64,000 nucleotides of DNA from Clavelina lepadiformis (taxonomy: Eukaryota > Chordata > Ascidiacea > Aplousobranchia > Clavelinidae): assembly GCF_947623445.1 (NCBI RefSeq), contig NC_135245.1, positions 19,103,501 to 19,167,500 of the forward strand. The letters run 5' to 3'. Under the pieces are notes generated by a model, which worked only from the letters and a program-made list of their open reading frames with translations, was not told the origin of the DNA and ran no database searches. Made by a program: the position numbers and the translations under genes. Within the stretch, counting starts at the first letter, position 1; the number at the start of each line of letters is the position of its first letter. This document shows positions 9,683-22,599 of this stretch, piece by piece.

Positions 9683-12601
9683 ATGAAAGTTAACTTGATT
9701 AAACGTTTAAGACGGTTGAAACGCCAGCTTAAAATTATAGCGATGGTTTTAGCCTGTTCATTGTTCATGTATAAACATATAATAACTACTAGAAGCAGAA
9801 AGTTAGTGGCACACCTTGATTCTAGAAGCCTCATTAAAAATCAGCTCTTCCAGTCAGACATCATGGAAAAAAGTACGATGAAGGAAACCCTGTTTTATTT
9901 CAATGAGTCGTTAAACATAGAAAATATCACCCCTGAAGATGACCAAGAACGTGCTTATCAAGGAAAGGTTTCGAATGAAAACGAACTTACTCAGACAAAT
10001 TCTGTCAATTGCACGTTATGGGAACCTTATCGGGATGACTTAATCGCCACATTGCCTTCTCGAATACAACTCAATCCAAGTAGATTTCTATATCCAGGTT
10101 TTTATGGAGGTCCCAACAACCAAATTATGGGCTTGCTGCAGTCAATTTATGTCGCAATTCGCCTGAATCGGTGAGCAATATACATTAACTTTTTACATGT
10201 ATCAAAAAAGGCTTTTGTGCTGGCATTTTCGTTGCATTAGGCTGGTCAACGAGCAATTTTGAAATTTGATATTGAGACTTCAGCCCTTAAGTTTAAAGCT
10301 GTACCGTATACAGTATATTGCAGATATTGATTTAACATCAAAAATACCACCTACTGTATGTGCTGTAAAAATTTTTCGCAAACCAATTACGATTTGCTAA
10401 CAATCTTTCCATAATTTCGTCCTTGTAGTTATGTAAATAACTTAAAACAGAATAAACAGAAAAGTAAGCATTTATGATCTGCATCCACATAACTAATTGT
10501 GGCTGCAGCTATTTGGACAAGATGTAGTGAATATTCCAACACCAAAGCCAATGTCGATTCTACATGAATGAAGTTGAAATACCTGCTGCTATACTGTGCC
10601 TATCGTACACGTTGATGTGTTACGTTACAAGTGACTAAAACGAAAAGTTTTTAACCTAAAATAACAAGGGATTTTTCTGATATTAATTGACGTGGAAAGT
10701 TTCGAAAAGTAATTGATAATTTATAACTGTGTGGATTCAGTAAATTATATTTAAACGTTTCTTCTTTGGTTTAATTCGAGTTTGCTGTATCCGTATACAC
10801 CTTACAAGATTTTATTTCAACATTAAACCTAGCCTCGCAAAAGCGGATTCATGGATTGTTGCATCACTTGAAAAGGACAACGACGTGAAATATGTTGAAT
10901 TTTCTTTGTAGGACTTTAGTGGTTCCAAGGTTCTCCACACATCAGTACACGTTTGGAAAAGTCGAAATTGTTCCCGCATTTCAGCGAATTAACATCGGAC
11001 GTCTGTGTTCGTTCGTAAGCTGCATTTCAATTGAGCAATTTCGCAAAACTTGCCGGGGAAAAATGGACGTCATTTTTAAAGTACGTAAGCAGTTGTTTGC
11101 GTGGATCTACCCAATAACATTTAATCGTTTTCTTTGATTTCAAATATTACCATAGCCTGAAACGTATGTTTGTAGACAAAGTATAACTGTAGGCCTAAGT
11201 TGTTTTTGTCGTTATATTGCTTGTATGTAGTGAAACCATGTAGTTGATATTTTAAGAACTGTCGCCAAGATCAATGGACAAAGCCCCCGGCTAATGTGAT
11301 GTATATATAATCAAGTATTTGAAGTACAGTCACAAAACCGCTTTGGTGGCAATTAACCATAAGTAATTCAACCGCAAACATCTTTCACAAAAGCAAAGCC
11401 GTTTGAAACTCATATTACTGTGATCTACACGTACACTATATAATTATGACAGCAAACAATGGCATCATCAAGTAATGTCGTCAAATTGCCTTCGCCACGC
11501 TTAACAAGTGAATTTTGTCAGTTTGATAAAATTATTAAATTCATGCTTTAACTATATCGGGAGAACAAACCACAGTGGCTGCAAACGAAATCAACACAAT
11601 AGCAATCTCAAAATATTTGTCAACGTTCGTTTCAGGCAAAGGAAGTCACCATTCAAAACGTGGAAAAGTACGAAAGAGACACAGAGATGAATATTCTACA
11701 AAAACCTGATAACGACGGGGCAGACAAGTTGAAACTATCTCAAACCGCTCAATCCGCGCTTTTGACATATCCCGACTCAAGCTACGTGATTTCACGTGAC
11801 CACTGGCTACCATCAAACGAGGACGACATCCGTGCGGTCTATAACACGACAGCATCCTGCGCGCTTCATGCATTGTCTTATCGCTCCGTAGAAATAATGG
11901 AGAAAGGAAAAATTGCTTTTCCTTTGCTTCCGAGCGCATCAAATATCCATAAAATTCCGGACGACGTCTTGTATTCGGCCGTTACAGACTCCGTGCATTT
12001 ACCACCCTGCGTTACTGCAGCAGCTGAGAACTATGTTAATGCTATCATAGGCAACAGGGAATATGTTGCTCTGCACTGGAGGTATAATGAAGAAGACTGG
12101 TTTAAGCCATGTCAGCGTCCGGAGAGGAAACCAGTGTGCGAGGCTTTGAAAAAAATTACTCCGCAAGATGTCGCCCATGCTATCGTCAACAACCTGCCGC
12201 CCTTGCAAAACAATGCTAAATTGAGAGGACGTTTGCCGGTTTACATCGCAGCTCCTCCGAGTTTGAAAGATTTTAAGCTTGAAATTTTCTCACATATGGA
12301 GCGAATTAACCCTTCGCTTGAAGCTGTTTCGGTTGAATTGGAACAATATTTCAAAAAAACCGGTCTTGTACAGTGCTGGCAGAAAGCTGATTGGGTTAGT
12401 CACGATGACGTCATATCCTTAACTGAAATGGAGATCGTGAGAATGAGCAGATATTTCTTCTACTCGATTAGGTCAAGCTGGTCAGCAAATATCCGACCGC
12501 TTAGGTGGGAATGGAAAGATGGGAATACAGATAAACTTTTTGAAGCTTCAATTTTTGACTTAATCACACACGCGAAATCCGGGCTCACGTCATTGGTTTA
12601 G
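9683..12601 (+). CDS. O-fucosyltransferase-like type II membrane protein, copy B
   Basis: Exons 9683-10170, 10912-11080 and 11636-12601 encode 540 residues; all three exon lengths equal those of copy A. I chose the ATG at 9683 because it aligns with the copy A start; the frame stays open a little upstream behind a possible 5'-UTR splice acceptor. Motifs are the same: membrane span at about 17-34, GGPNNQIMGL, LNRTLVVPRF, YVALHWRYNEEDW, VYIAAPP and SRYFFYSIRSSWSAN. The N-terminal stem (about residues 40-115) differs substantially from copy A, while most of the last exon is about 97-98% identical, with roughly 210 bp without a difference. This looks like a tandem duplicate kept similar over its catalytic part. 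Same inferred activity as copy A. Confidence 0.85.
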
Positions 12602-13434
12602 GCCTAATCGTTATCATTACCAGCATGCTCGCTTAAATGGCAAGATTGTTAATCAAAAATCTTGTTTCTATGAAGTAATTCGCAAGGATTCTGCGAAAGT
12701 CTAGAAATATCTTACATCGAGATATGTTTGCGAACAACAGCAGACAACACGCAGACCTGACCGATGTAAATTTGCAAATGTTGTGGAACTGACAAACATT
12801 TATCGATGATTTCTTAAGATCAGTGATTTTTTTTTGTATAACGGACCTCTTAGTTATAAATCAAAGTTTAGTGACGTTTGTTAACTGATGTCTTTATCTG
12901 ATTTGAAGCATGATTTTTCGTAGTACTTGCCCATATTCGTTGTTTGATGCTTCTGGCCCGCGTCACTTAGCGCTTGACGTCATTTTAAAAGGTTTCTACT
13001 TTTTCAAGTTGATCAGCCGGTTTTACAATTAATATCTCCAACACTGCCTATTGCTGTCAACGTAATAATGTTACAATTGTTGAATACTATACGTTAACTA
13101 AACGTATGTTTGTGATGGTACTTTACGTAAATATAACTTAAGATTATCCTGGAAACCAGCAGTATTTCAGGTATAGTATTTCAGGTGGTGTCCAAGGCAT
13201 TACTCTTCACGTTTTGTTTTTTATTTTTTGTTGAGTCATTCGGGATAATACACAAAGTTATACGGTGAAACATGCTTAATGTTGTATAACAGTGCTAGCC
13301 GGTTCAAACATTTATATATTAAGTATATACCCAACTTCAGAATTAAAAGTTCGTAGTAGCATTGTGGCGTAAACAATTTCAGTAATGTATTTACATGTGA
13401 ACGAGAAGCTGGAATAGCTGCCAGAGCAAAAAAT
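12602..13434. other. Convergent intergenic region
   Basis: Lies between the 3' ends of copy B (plus strand) and the CCP-FBG gene (minus strand). A minus-strand AATAAA at 13220-13225 could serve the CCP-FBG gene, 210 bases past its stop. No gene seen. Confidence 0.4.
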
Positions 13435-16211
13435 TCAAACAATGGATTGGCGCCTTATTTTCATTGACGCTGTTTTGAGAGAGTAATTGCTTCTCCATGG
13501 CAGCCAGGCCACGCCACCTTTGTTGTCATGCGCGCCACGAAGATATTCACCGTTAAGGTTGCTGGCTCCACTGAAACAGGCCGCGTACCACCAAGCGCCA
13601 CCATACTTCACAGCACAATGTGTGTTGCTTGACCCATCGTTGTCTCTGTCGTAGGTGGAAAAGGGACGTCCATTCAATCGTCCCAAACCGTCACCTGAAT
13701 AAAATATATTTTATGGTCAGTTCGTTGGCGCTTGGATCAAATTATGATGAACTTGTGGTGAATTATATCAGTGAGACGACTTATGCATTCTTCTACTATC
13801 CTTTTCGTTTTGAATTGGTAAACTGAAGTGCTTGCAGACAATTGTACAATGAGTTGTTTTTAATGGTCCAACGCTATATCAAGTATATAGCCTAGTAAAT
13901 GCTGTGTAATTTGGCTCACTTGGGACAGGAAATTCTGATCGTATTATGCAAATGGACACTATACCAGACTTGGTACAAATAAGAATTTTGTTGACTCTGT
14001 TATGGACTGACGTCATTTGTCGCTTGGCAAGAAAACAAGCGAAAACACCGAAAAGGCGAAGTAACTATTGAAGAATGACGCTTCGGACGCTAAGCAATCG
14101 CTAGCAAATGCAATGAACCAGTGCGTGGTTCGACGAAGTTAATAAGAAAAAATATCACTCTGAAGCGGGTGATAAACAGATTAAAACGGATATTTTATTT
14201 TGAATTATTCCGGACCGCAAAAATATGGTCATAAAAAGTGGCTGGCTTATAATACCAGTGGATTAATTATTTGGTGTCTACAGTCACTCACAGCATACCT
14301 GCATTTCCTGAAAATCCACCAACGCTAAGCGAGTAATTGGTAGCGGCCGAATTTATCTGGAAATATCTGAAAAAGGTCCGGTAGTCAATCAATAAAAGGT
14401 CAATAAACCACTGCAGTGTAGTTTAGGCTGCTACCCGTTTCTTCAGTGTGCGTACCTATATTTAGCAAATCTTGTCAGGGAGAGGAAATCCCCCAAATCG
14501 ATCCTGAGTTCGTGAGGCGATGCAGTGGTGATACGATGAATATTTTCAAGACCTTTACAAGACAATCTTTGTTAAATGAATTCACTAGAATCTTTGATGC
14601 AATGCATGGCGATGTGGTAGTATTACTGTGTCGACGTTTTTGTACTGCACGGTGGTAACCTGATCTACTGAAAGAAAACTTAAAAGGCTATCACTTAAAT
14701 TAGGATGTTGATGATGCTGTCAAATAGGCCATGGTAATGACTGTAAAAAGAATTTTACTTTGCTTCGAAGTTATTTAAAAGAAACTATTGTAAAAAATCT
14801 GTTGAGTTTTTGCGTTGACTGGGTGTTTCTAAGAATTATGACAAACGAACAAAGACCGATCACCTATCCAGTAGTCGTCGTCGGGGTCTCCGAATCCTAT
14901 GACGTAGTTGTTCCAGCCCAAGTAGAAATCTTGATTTCCATCCAAACGTCTCTGGATTACCTGAAGTGTTTAACACCGGTTTAACCATCCACGTTCAGCA
15001 TTGCACTCGATATTCTTAACAGTTATTGCCAAAGCAAATGACGTTGTTTAAGGACTTACGTCCCAGCCTCCATCGTCCGTGTCTTGGTCGCAATATATAT
15101 CGAATCCTGCTCCCCCGAAGGGATAAATTTTATAGACCTTGCTCTGTGAGTAACCGGCCCCGAGTAGTTCCAGACATGATTTCGGTCGAATATCTAAATA
15201 TGATGAAGCATATAAGTGTTTTGTACTGGACACTCTTATGTCGACTGGATGTGTAGTCCCACTTAAATATTTAGAAGAAAATGTGGCAATGGAATGGTCA
15301 GGTCGACTTAGGTCTACCTTGCAAACACCGGGGGGCTTTATTCCCTTCTCCCTGCCAGGTGCCATTTGACAAACAAGTAACGTAGTGTCCGTGGGTGAAG
15401 TTGTAACCATCATTGCATGTGTACTTGACGGTGTCCCCGGCAATAAACGGCCTATTCTGGTCGGTTGAGTTTATTAGAGTTGCGTACCTGACAAGTGGTG
15501 GATCTGCACAACCTAAAATGGCGGAATTGTGGTAAATCACAGGAATCGCCAATACCTTATTACTAGCATCACTTAAGAACTTTTCTGAAGATTATACACA
15601 GTTTTAAACGTAGATCACTTCTTCAGAACCATTTTTTTTTGTTTACTTTGTTTATATTTACAATCTTAAACTGCTGGTGGTCAAGCCTATGGTTTATGAA
15701 GATAAGGATATAACCAATCTATTCAGTGGAACATCCACAAATCTATTTCGCCATGCTTTAACCTTTAGCTCAGGTTTTTGTACGTCGTATTGTTTCTCAA
15801 GTGTCCTTTTACGTACAAGTGGTGACGTTAAACGTTTATTTAATCATAATGGAGAGCATACCTTTGAGGCACATCGGGGGGTGTCCCGTCTCCCAAGTCC
15901 AACTTCCATTCACTTGACAAGTGACAGAGTTGGACTGATCCAGGTGGAATCCTTCATTGCATTGATACTGGACCCTATCACTTTGTAGATAAACTGGAGG
16001 AGGCTGATCTTGTATTGTGCCTTGCTTTAACGTTGGTGGCGCCGAACAAACTTAAGAGAAGAGAACGTTTAAAGTAATTACGTTTGTCTTTTCAACAATC
16101 ATAACTTATTTCTCACTTCGAATAATTGGGACTTTTAGTTAGTTTTAGCTTGGTTAGTAATTTTAAAACTACTCTTGGGTTAATATTTTGACGCAAGTTC
16201 TGATTAAAATT

Positions 16212-16257
<46 letters not shown>

Positions 16258-17297
16258 GAGACAGAGAGAAGAGAGAAAAAAGAAGAAAAACAAAACACCA
16301 ATAAAGGGAGACGAGAAATGTAGAAAACTGAATGTTTACGAATCTTTATAACTTCACTAACTTTTTTTGCATTCCGGGGCTTTTTGCTGATATTTCCATC
16401 GCCACAAACCGCTTTTGTCACACACAGATGTATTGGATCCCACAAGCTTGTAACCGCTCGTGCATGTATAAGGAACATCTTCATTGACGAAATACATCGG
16501 AAATCTGTGACGCACTCCTCCATTTTCTAGCGTTGGTGGCTGGGTGCAATCTTTAAATATCATCGATGTCAAAACTTTCATGCATGACTTAATGTGCTTG
16601 CGTTAGCCTAAAGCTGATGAAATGAAATTATGCTTTAAAAGGATGCAGCCGAAACCTACTTGATGATTCACCATTCAAACGAGCTGACGAGGATGAATAA
16701 GGCTGTGGGGGAACCTAGAACAAGAAAAAGTTTTCTAGAATATATTCAAAATTAGACGTTTTTCTAAGGCAAGCTGTTACAATAAAACCAATTTCTCACA
16801 TTTGTGGCCAATCGCTTAACTCAGCCAACTCACAAAGCTTATCGTGCTTAATAATCTAAATGAGCTTAAGCCGATTCATGCTCACTTGGTGGCGAGTGAG
16901 CACAACAGCCAATACAACAACCAGAATAGTTATCATAATCGCCATCAAGAGAACCACAAACATAAACTTCATTCTCTTGCTGCATAACTTCTTAGAAAAC
17001 CGTAGTCCTCCTGCGTCGGCTAAATGTAAAACACATAATTTGATTTGCAAGTTACTAATGATGGTATTCTAACTATGGTTATAAACAACTATAACTGTGA
17101 ATCTGTTTGTGCCATTTTGGTTTTGTTTAGTTTTATATATTTGTTAGAATCTTTCGATTTCGAACTAACTTACGTAATTACGTTTAAATATAGACTAAGC
17201 TGGTTGAAAGCATGTTTTTTCCTGCGTAATACGTACAGATTTGGCTGGGTTCTTGTTGAACTTCATCCACTTGAGACCGGTAAGCAAAAGATTCCAT
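13435..17297 (-). CDS. Type II membrane protein with three CCP (sushi) modules and a fibrinogen-like domain
   Basis: Eleven exons in descending order: 17297-17237, 17019-16886, 16714-16660, 16550-16362, 16050-15862, 15512-15318, 15193-15060, 14960-14864, 14552-14456, 14366-14299, 13694-13435; 492 residues. There is no signal peptide. A short N-terminal cytoplasmic part ends in basic KKLCSKR, then a membrane span at about 38-62. Three CCP modules at about 84-146, 147-209 and 210-274 are each one exon bounded by phase 1 introns and keep the four-Cys plus Trp pattern. The FBG domain (275-492) has IYCDQDTDDGGWD, YDRDNDGSSN (calcium-loop-like), GAWWYAAC and NLNGEYL. CCP and FBG modules commonly bind glycans, microbes or complement-like ligands, so an immune or self/non-self surface receptor is inferred. 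No intracellular signalling domain is visible. It lies head-to-tail with three TIR-FBG genes. Confidence 0.88.
16213..16275. repeat. (GA)n microsatellite
   Basis: An uninterrupted AG run followed by ACAGAGAG and AGAGAAGAG imperfect units, in intron 4 of the CCP-FBG gene. Confidence 0.95.
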
Positions 17298-19357
17298 GTT
17301 AAACTTGTCCGCAAAATCCCTTAAAGCTTTGCCTGAAATACATCCCGTAAATACAATGTGCTTGATATGATCAAAACAGGAGTACATTAAAAATATAATA
17401 TTTTCTTGTCTTTGTCTGCAATTGTTGTAGAAATTTCAAAATATATTCACTTTTTACACGCTTTCTTTCCATTATATTTTTTCTTTGAATTTTACAGCCT
17501 AACTTTAGTTTGAACTGTTGCTTCCTTGGAATTGCTAGTTTCTATTTGGCTTGTCATTTTCTGAGCTGCCAACCCATCATAGGTACAATAGATGATTGGC
17601 AGGCATGTTTTTATCGGCGACGCTACGTCATAATAAAGCTTGCTCGATCTAGAAACATTACTTGTAAACATGACAAAATTTTTTGCAATCAAATATGTAA
17701 AACGTGATTTATTCGTCGGAAATAGAGGCTGCGCAGAAAATGTCATTATGCAGCACATTCTAGAAACTCAGCCAAGACATATTAATAAATGTTACTTATA
17801 GATTTGGCTATTACTAAGTCATCAGGTTATTAGCAACATAATGCCATTGTTGCCATTCGAAATTGGGTTCTTCGAGAAACTTGTAGAATGGAAATGATAG
17901 GAACGATCAGTTGTCTGAACGTCATCCAATCGTTATGCAGTATTCCAGCTATCTCTAGAATCTTTCACATCTTTGGCTTGTCTTACGCCAACACAGAACT
18001 AACTACTGTCTTACTTGTACGAAAATTTCATCTAACAAGTTTGTAATCTTTTCTTTTTTGGTAAGACAAGTTTTCGAAAAATAGTTGTTCAGAACCTTTG
18101 ACAAAAAGATCTGCTTTAATTATTATCACAATCTGCCACTAGATGCTTGCCAGCAACCGGTTGCTTCGTGATAGCGGTGGAACAAATCCTTTAAGTTTTT
18201 TGTGTCTTTGTTTGAGTAAACTTTTGACTTATCTCAATTTAAGTTCACTAAACTTATTCATTTCAGTTCATTTACACACGATTACGTGCACTGCGTATCA
18301 CCTCAATCTTTCATGGTTTGAAGAACTTTTCTAATCTTCAAACATACTTTTGATCTTGCTCTTTCCAAGTATGTACACACTGAAAATAACAATAGGTGGC
18401 GACAGATGTACAAAATTATTGACAAAAACCTCCCAGGCGCTGCATGAATAGGCCTTTAACGGGATATAGCTCAGCATAGTAGGAAACTTATTTGACAGCG
18501 TGACAAATTACTCTTAATTAGAAAATTTTGTTCATAACGAAAACTGAAAGCGTGACTTGCGCTCCGGAAATAAAAGTTGCAATCTCAAAGAAAATTAAAA
18601 ACGTTCATTCAAAGATTTTGAAGTAAATTATCCGCCACCTAATATTTGCAAAAAAGTCTGATATCGTAAAATTTGTAAAAGAGATTTTATTCAATGAAAA
18701 AACATACACCAAAACCAATTTACATAAAACCAAAACCATTTAAAACCAGGCGTCGATCGTGTTTGGAATGTTAAACAGTTGCAACGCGGTCATCTGATAC
18801 CTCGATACTCAAACCTAATCTCAAACTCCAATTATTTAACATGACCCATTAATGAACTTGGTAGCTTACCCGTCTTCAAACCAACACGCAGTAAAACGCT
18901 CATCAGAGGTTTTTTGTTTAAGGCTTGATGACCTACTGGCTATAGTTTGATATTATACGACTCAGCATGGTCATAGCTGGATGTATTAAAATATGCTACA
19001 AACATGAAAACAAGGACATTACGAGATTGTTATCCAATTTTTAATTTTCGTTTACATGATACCAAGATATATGGATCTGATGTCGCAAGCACATTGCTGG
19101 GAGTCCAGGGCTTTGTGTTGTCGTTCAGTCAGTTTAAGAAATAACCGAGTTTGATTGCCGAATTCATAATGGCTAATCAGCAGGAAGCGTACCGTTGCCG
19201 AATGAGTTTGTCGAATAGCATGAATTTGATATACACGCTGATCACATTATGAACCTTTTTGGTTATCCACATGATTCGCTTAATCAATAATTTCAGAAAT
19301 TCAACATTTGTACACATTCACAACCACGTAATGATTTGCTTTCAAAATGGTTTAAAC
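17298..19357. other. Intergenic, no gene recognised
   Basis: Between the 5' end of the CCP-FBG gene and the 3' end of the first TIR-FBG gene. It should contain the former's promoter and the latter's 3' UTR. Short reading frames show no family resemblance and I see no repeat. Confidence 0.4.
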
Positions 19358-22300
19358 CTATCCCGTTCTTGGTCGGATTTTCATTTCGCTGCTAACGAGA
19401 TTGGAAGACCCAATTTCGAAATGTAAATCATATCTTCCGTTCAAGTTGGCTCTGTCGCTTAAAAAAACACAGTCCCTGTACCACCACCCCCCTTCTTCAC
19501 TCTCGGCGCAATTTCTGGAACTTTCCATGTCGTTTTCGAGGTCACTTGTAGAAAATTTAGTGTTCAAAGCATTCTGCATGAAGTTGGGAGTACCTGAAAG
19601 AAACTTTGTATCAGCGAGAGAGTCGTGATAATAAGGATAATGGTCGGGTGTAAGGTTCAACGATTGCAGACTATATTAAACATGTCGTTACTTAAGCGTC
19701 AAAGCCAACGTTTACTCAAATAACCGAAGTGTAAATAGAAGAGGCCATGATTTAGCTATATTTAACCACAAAGTAACCATGTCATATAGGTAACACTTTT
19801 TTATATACCTGTGGACCCTGAAAATGTTCCAATCGAAGTGATCGAGAATTCGGTGCTCAAATCTCCTACCACGAACGAGCTGCGGAAACAATTTCAATCG
19901 CTTATTCAATTAATGCGTCAAACATAAATACGTATTTTGAATTTTGTGGTTACAAAATGAACCTGTATTTTGCGTCACCGCGTTCAGAGAAAATACGCTT
20001 CACAAAATCTACTCTAAGCTCTTGTACGCCACCACTGGTCATTGTTGAAATTAGGTCCAATCCTGCGAAAAAAAATTGTTGTTGTCAAACCAGTAATTAC
20101 GTTTTGTTTTTTTGTCTCTGTCAAATTTTTCCCTATTTTTTGAAGTTGTATACTTTAAATGTTCATGAAGTGCCGTAATATACTGTATATAGCTTTATTT
20201 GTCGCCAAATTTGAATAGAGCCTATAATTCTATCTTTACCTTTGTTATATCAACATTGTAAACAAACCAAAAGCATTGAAATAAGACCAACAAAAGTTGG
20301 AATACGACTAACCGCGTAATTAGTAAAGCGTGGAAAACATAACAAAGTTTTTGTTTTGATAAAATTAATCAAACCATCCAGAACTTATTCCTCTGTTTTC
20401 TATTTCTATTTTCTATTACTTATTATTCTATTTGTCTGATATTACTCTGTTCCTGATACACAATCGCGTCTCGCTTAATAAGCAAACCACCTACCAAGCC
20501 AATGTTCACCACTTGCACTTCCAAACCCACTTCTGTAATCCAGCCAAGGTCTGTTGAAGTTCAGTGAACCGTCAAATCGTCGTTGAATTACCTGGTTTAA
20601 GCAAAAAACACTAATTGGAAAAGATGATACGCTTTGGTTCTTGTTTTACAACTCGCTTCAAAAGTAGCCTAACATACAACATACTACATTTCTAACTTTA
20701 ACTATCAGTTGAATACGTGGCTAAAAGCATTGTATACGATAAGATGCCCATTTTTAAAGTTTTTTCGAGTTTCTAAAATAAAACGACGTAACGCGAGCAT
20801 TCAAGCGTGAAATTGGTCTTACCGTCCAACCACCCCCGTCTCTCACTTGGTCGCAATAAACTTGGATTGGATCAGAGATTGGGTAGATAGTATAAACACC
20901 ACTTGTATCGGAGCCAGACGTGTAATGATCTCGACAAGATCTTGGTAGGTCTGTAAATTATCATTTCTTTTACTGAACGAACATGTACTATAAGTTTACT
21001 ATATAAGAACGTGTACTACACTAATAACTGTAATTGTAATTAAACTATAACAAAGTAGAATATTACTAATTCTGTAAAATATATATATTTTCATCATACT
21101 TTATCTACATATAACCGATATACCTGAATTAGCTGCTGGTGTCGAATTGGAATTTGTGGTAAGATTGGGATTAGCGTCAGCTGCTGTTCCTATGAACCCA
21201 AAGTATCCACCAACGGCGGCGCCAACAATTGCAAGCAGAAGAAGAAAGACGAGCAAACATATTTGCTTGCGGTGTTTGCTGCAATCTAAAAATAACAGCA
21301 CATGCAAACGCCCAATATCTTTGTAGAAATATATAAAATTCTGTGTACAGCACAAGATACACCAACATTTTGTATTATACTCACAATTGGTCCCAATCGG
21401 TGTTGGAGTACGATGGGACGGCGTGCTTTTTGTACTTATCAAAACGTTTGGCATATTCACTTGGTATAATAAGTTGAAAGAAAAACGTTTCGTCAAGATT
21501 AAATGTAAACTTTTGCCGCCTACGTTCTTCTCAGATGTTTTTGCACAAACTTTTGTACAAATCCAACTTTGTATGATTTCTAGAATAATATATAGTCTCA
21601 CCAAATAACAAATAATTTTCAAAGACTTACCCGAATCAATGGATTTGCTGCAAAGCTCTTTAAAGATTGAGTCAAAACTTTTACCGCTTGTGAAATCGTG
21701 ATAAAGTTGCCCAGCCGTCACACAGTCTGAACAAAACGGAATAAATTATGAAAAAAGCCTTTGCCAACGACAAATAAAAACTTTGTTCCATCGTTAAAGC
21801 TAAAAAAAACACACGAACTTAAAAACTTTTCCGGTTTAAAGTTTTTCTCAGTGTAAATGGGAACGATCGGAATTTTCAAATCTGCTGCCATAGAGGCTTC
21901 TCTTTGACAATTTTCACTTTCTTGATATTTCCTTGACACAAATATAAGAACGACGTAGGCGTTACGAACTGCCTCGTCCATTTGATCATAAATATTTTTT
22001 TTCATATATTTGATGTCGATCCAAACTTTATATCCACGATTCTCCAACTTTTCATAGATCTGCAAAATCAAAAAGAAATAGAAACACAGCAGGTGCCAAC
22101 CAATTATAAGTATGCCTTATTTTCCGACTGAATTCTATTGCTCTAAATCATACTTATGTATGTCTTAGACTATAAAGCCACAGGTCACTTAATTTGAAAC
22201 AGAAAAAAATTACAGAAGTTATAACTTTGAAATTTCTTGACATTTCCTAAAGTTTCCTCCTTTAGTTTCAGCCGCACTTTCAAAAATAGATCAAGAAAGA

Positions 22301-22599
22301 TAAGGTTAAATGACACAAACTATATGCTATATGAAGAAACTTTTACTTTTTTGGCCAAGTTTTTTGATTCCCAATTGTAACTGATCATGACGTGTTTGTC
22401 GTCGTTACTTGCTTTTGGTTGTGATGAGGGTGAATTGGTTCCTACAACCTACAACAATCCATATTGTTGGTTACCACAATAAAAACTGCTAAACAACTCA
22501 AAAAATAACTGAAATAATTTAAACTCAAATTTTAAACCAAAAGTTTTAACTCACAGACAAATTCTCGTTGCTTGTAATTTGGTCGTCTGCTTGATCCAT
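19358..22599 (-). CDS. TIR - membrane span - fibrinogen-like receptor, copy 1
   Basis: Ten exons in descending order: 22599-22555, 22448-22347, 22059-21819, 21726-21631, 21285-21124, 20950-20823, 20591-20495, 20062-19963, 19879-19809, 19593-19358; 425 residues. The cytoplasmic TIR domain (about 34-155) opens with [11 protein letters not shown], continues [20 protein letters not shown] and [17 protein letters not shown], and ends LYHDF. A basic SKHRKQ precedes the membrane span (about 169-193), so the protein is type II with the TIR inside. A short stalk with NXT/NXS sites leads to the FBG domain (about 216-425): [61 protein letters not shown] and EMKIRP. FBG lectin domains recognise acetylated or other glycans and TIR domains signal by assembly or NAD cleavage, so a pathogen or allorecognition receptor is inferred. 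E103 lines up with the catalytic Glu of SARM1-type TIRs. Confidence 0.88.

Noticed and set aside
16213-16275. GA-rich stretch as a regulatory GAGA element
   Set aside because: A simple microsatellite inside an intron explains it fully.
19358-22599. Two separate genes, one TIR-only and one FBG-only
   Set aside because: The same TIR-to-FBG exon order, phases and intervening membrane exon occur in all three copies, and all ten exons join in frame each time.
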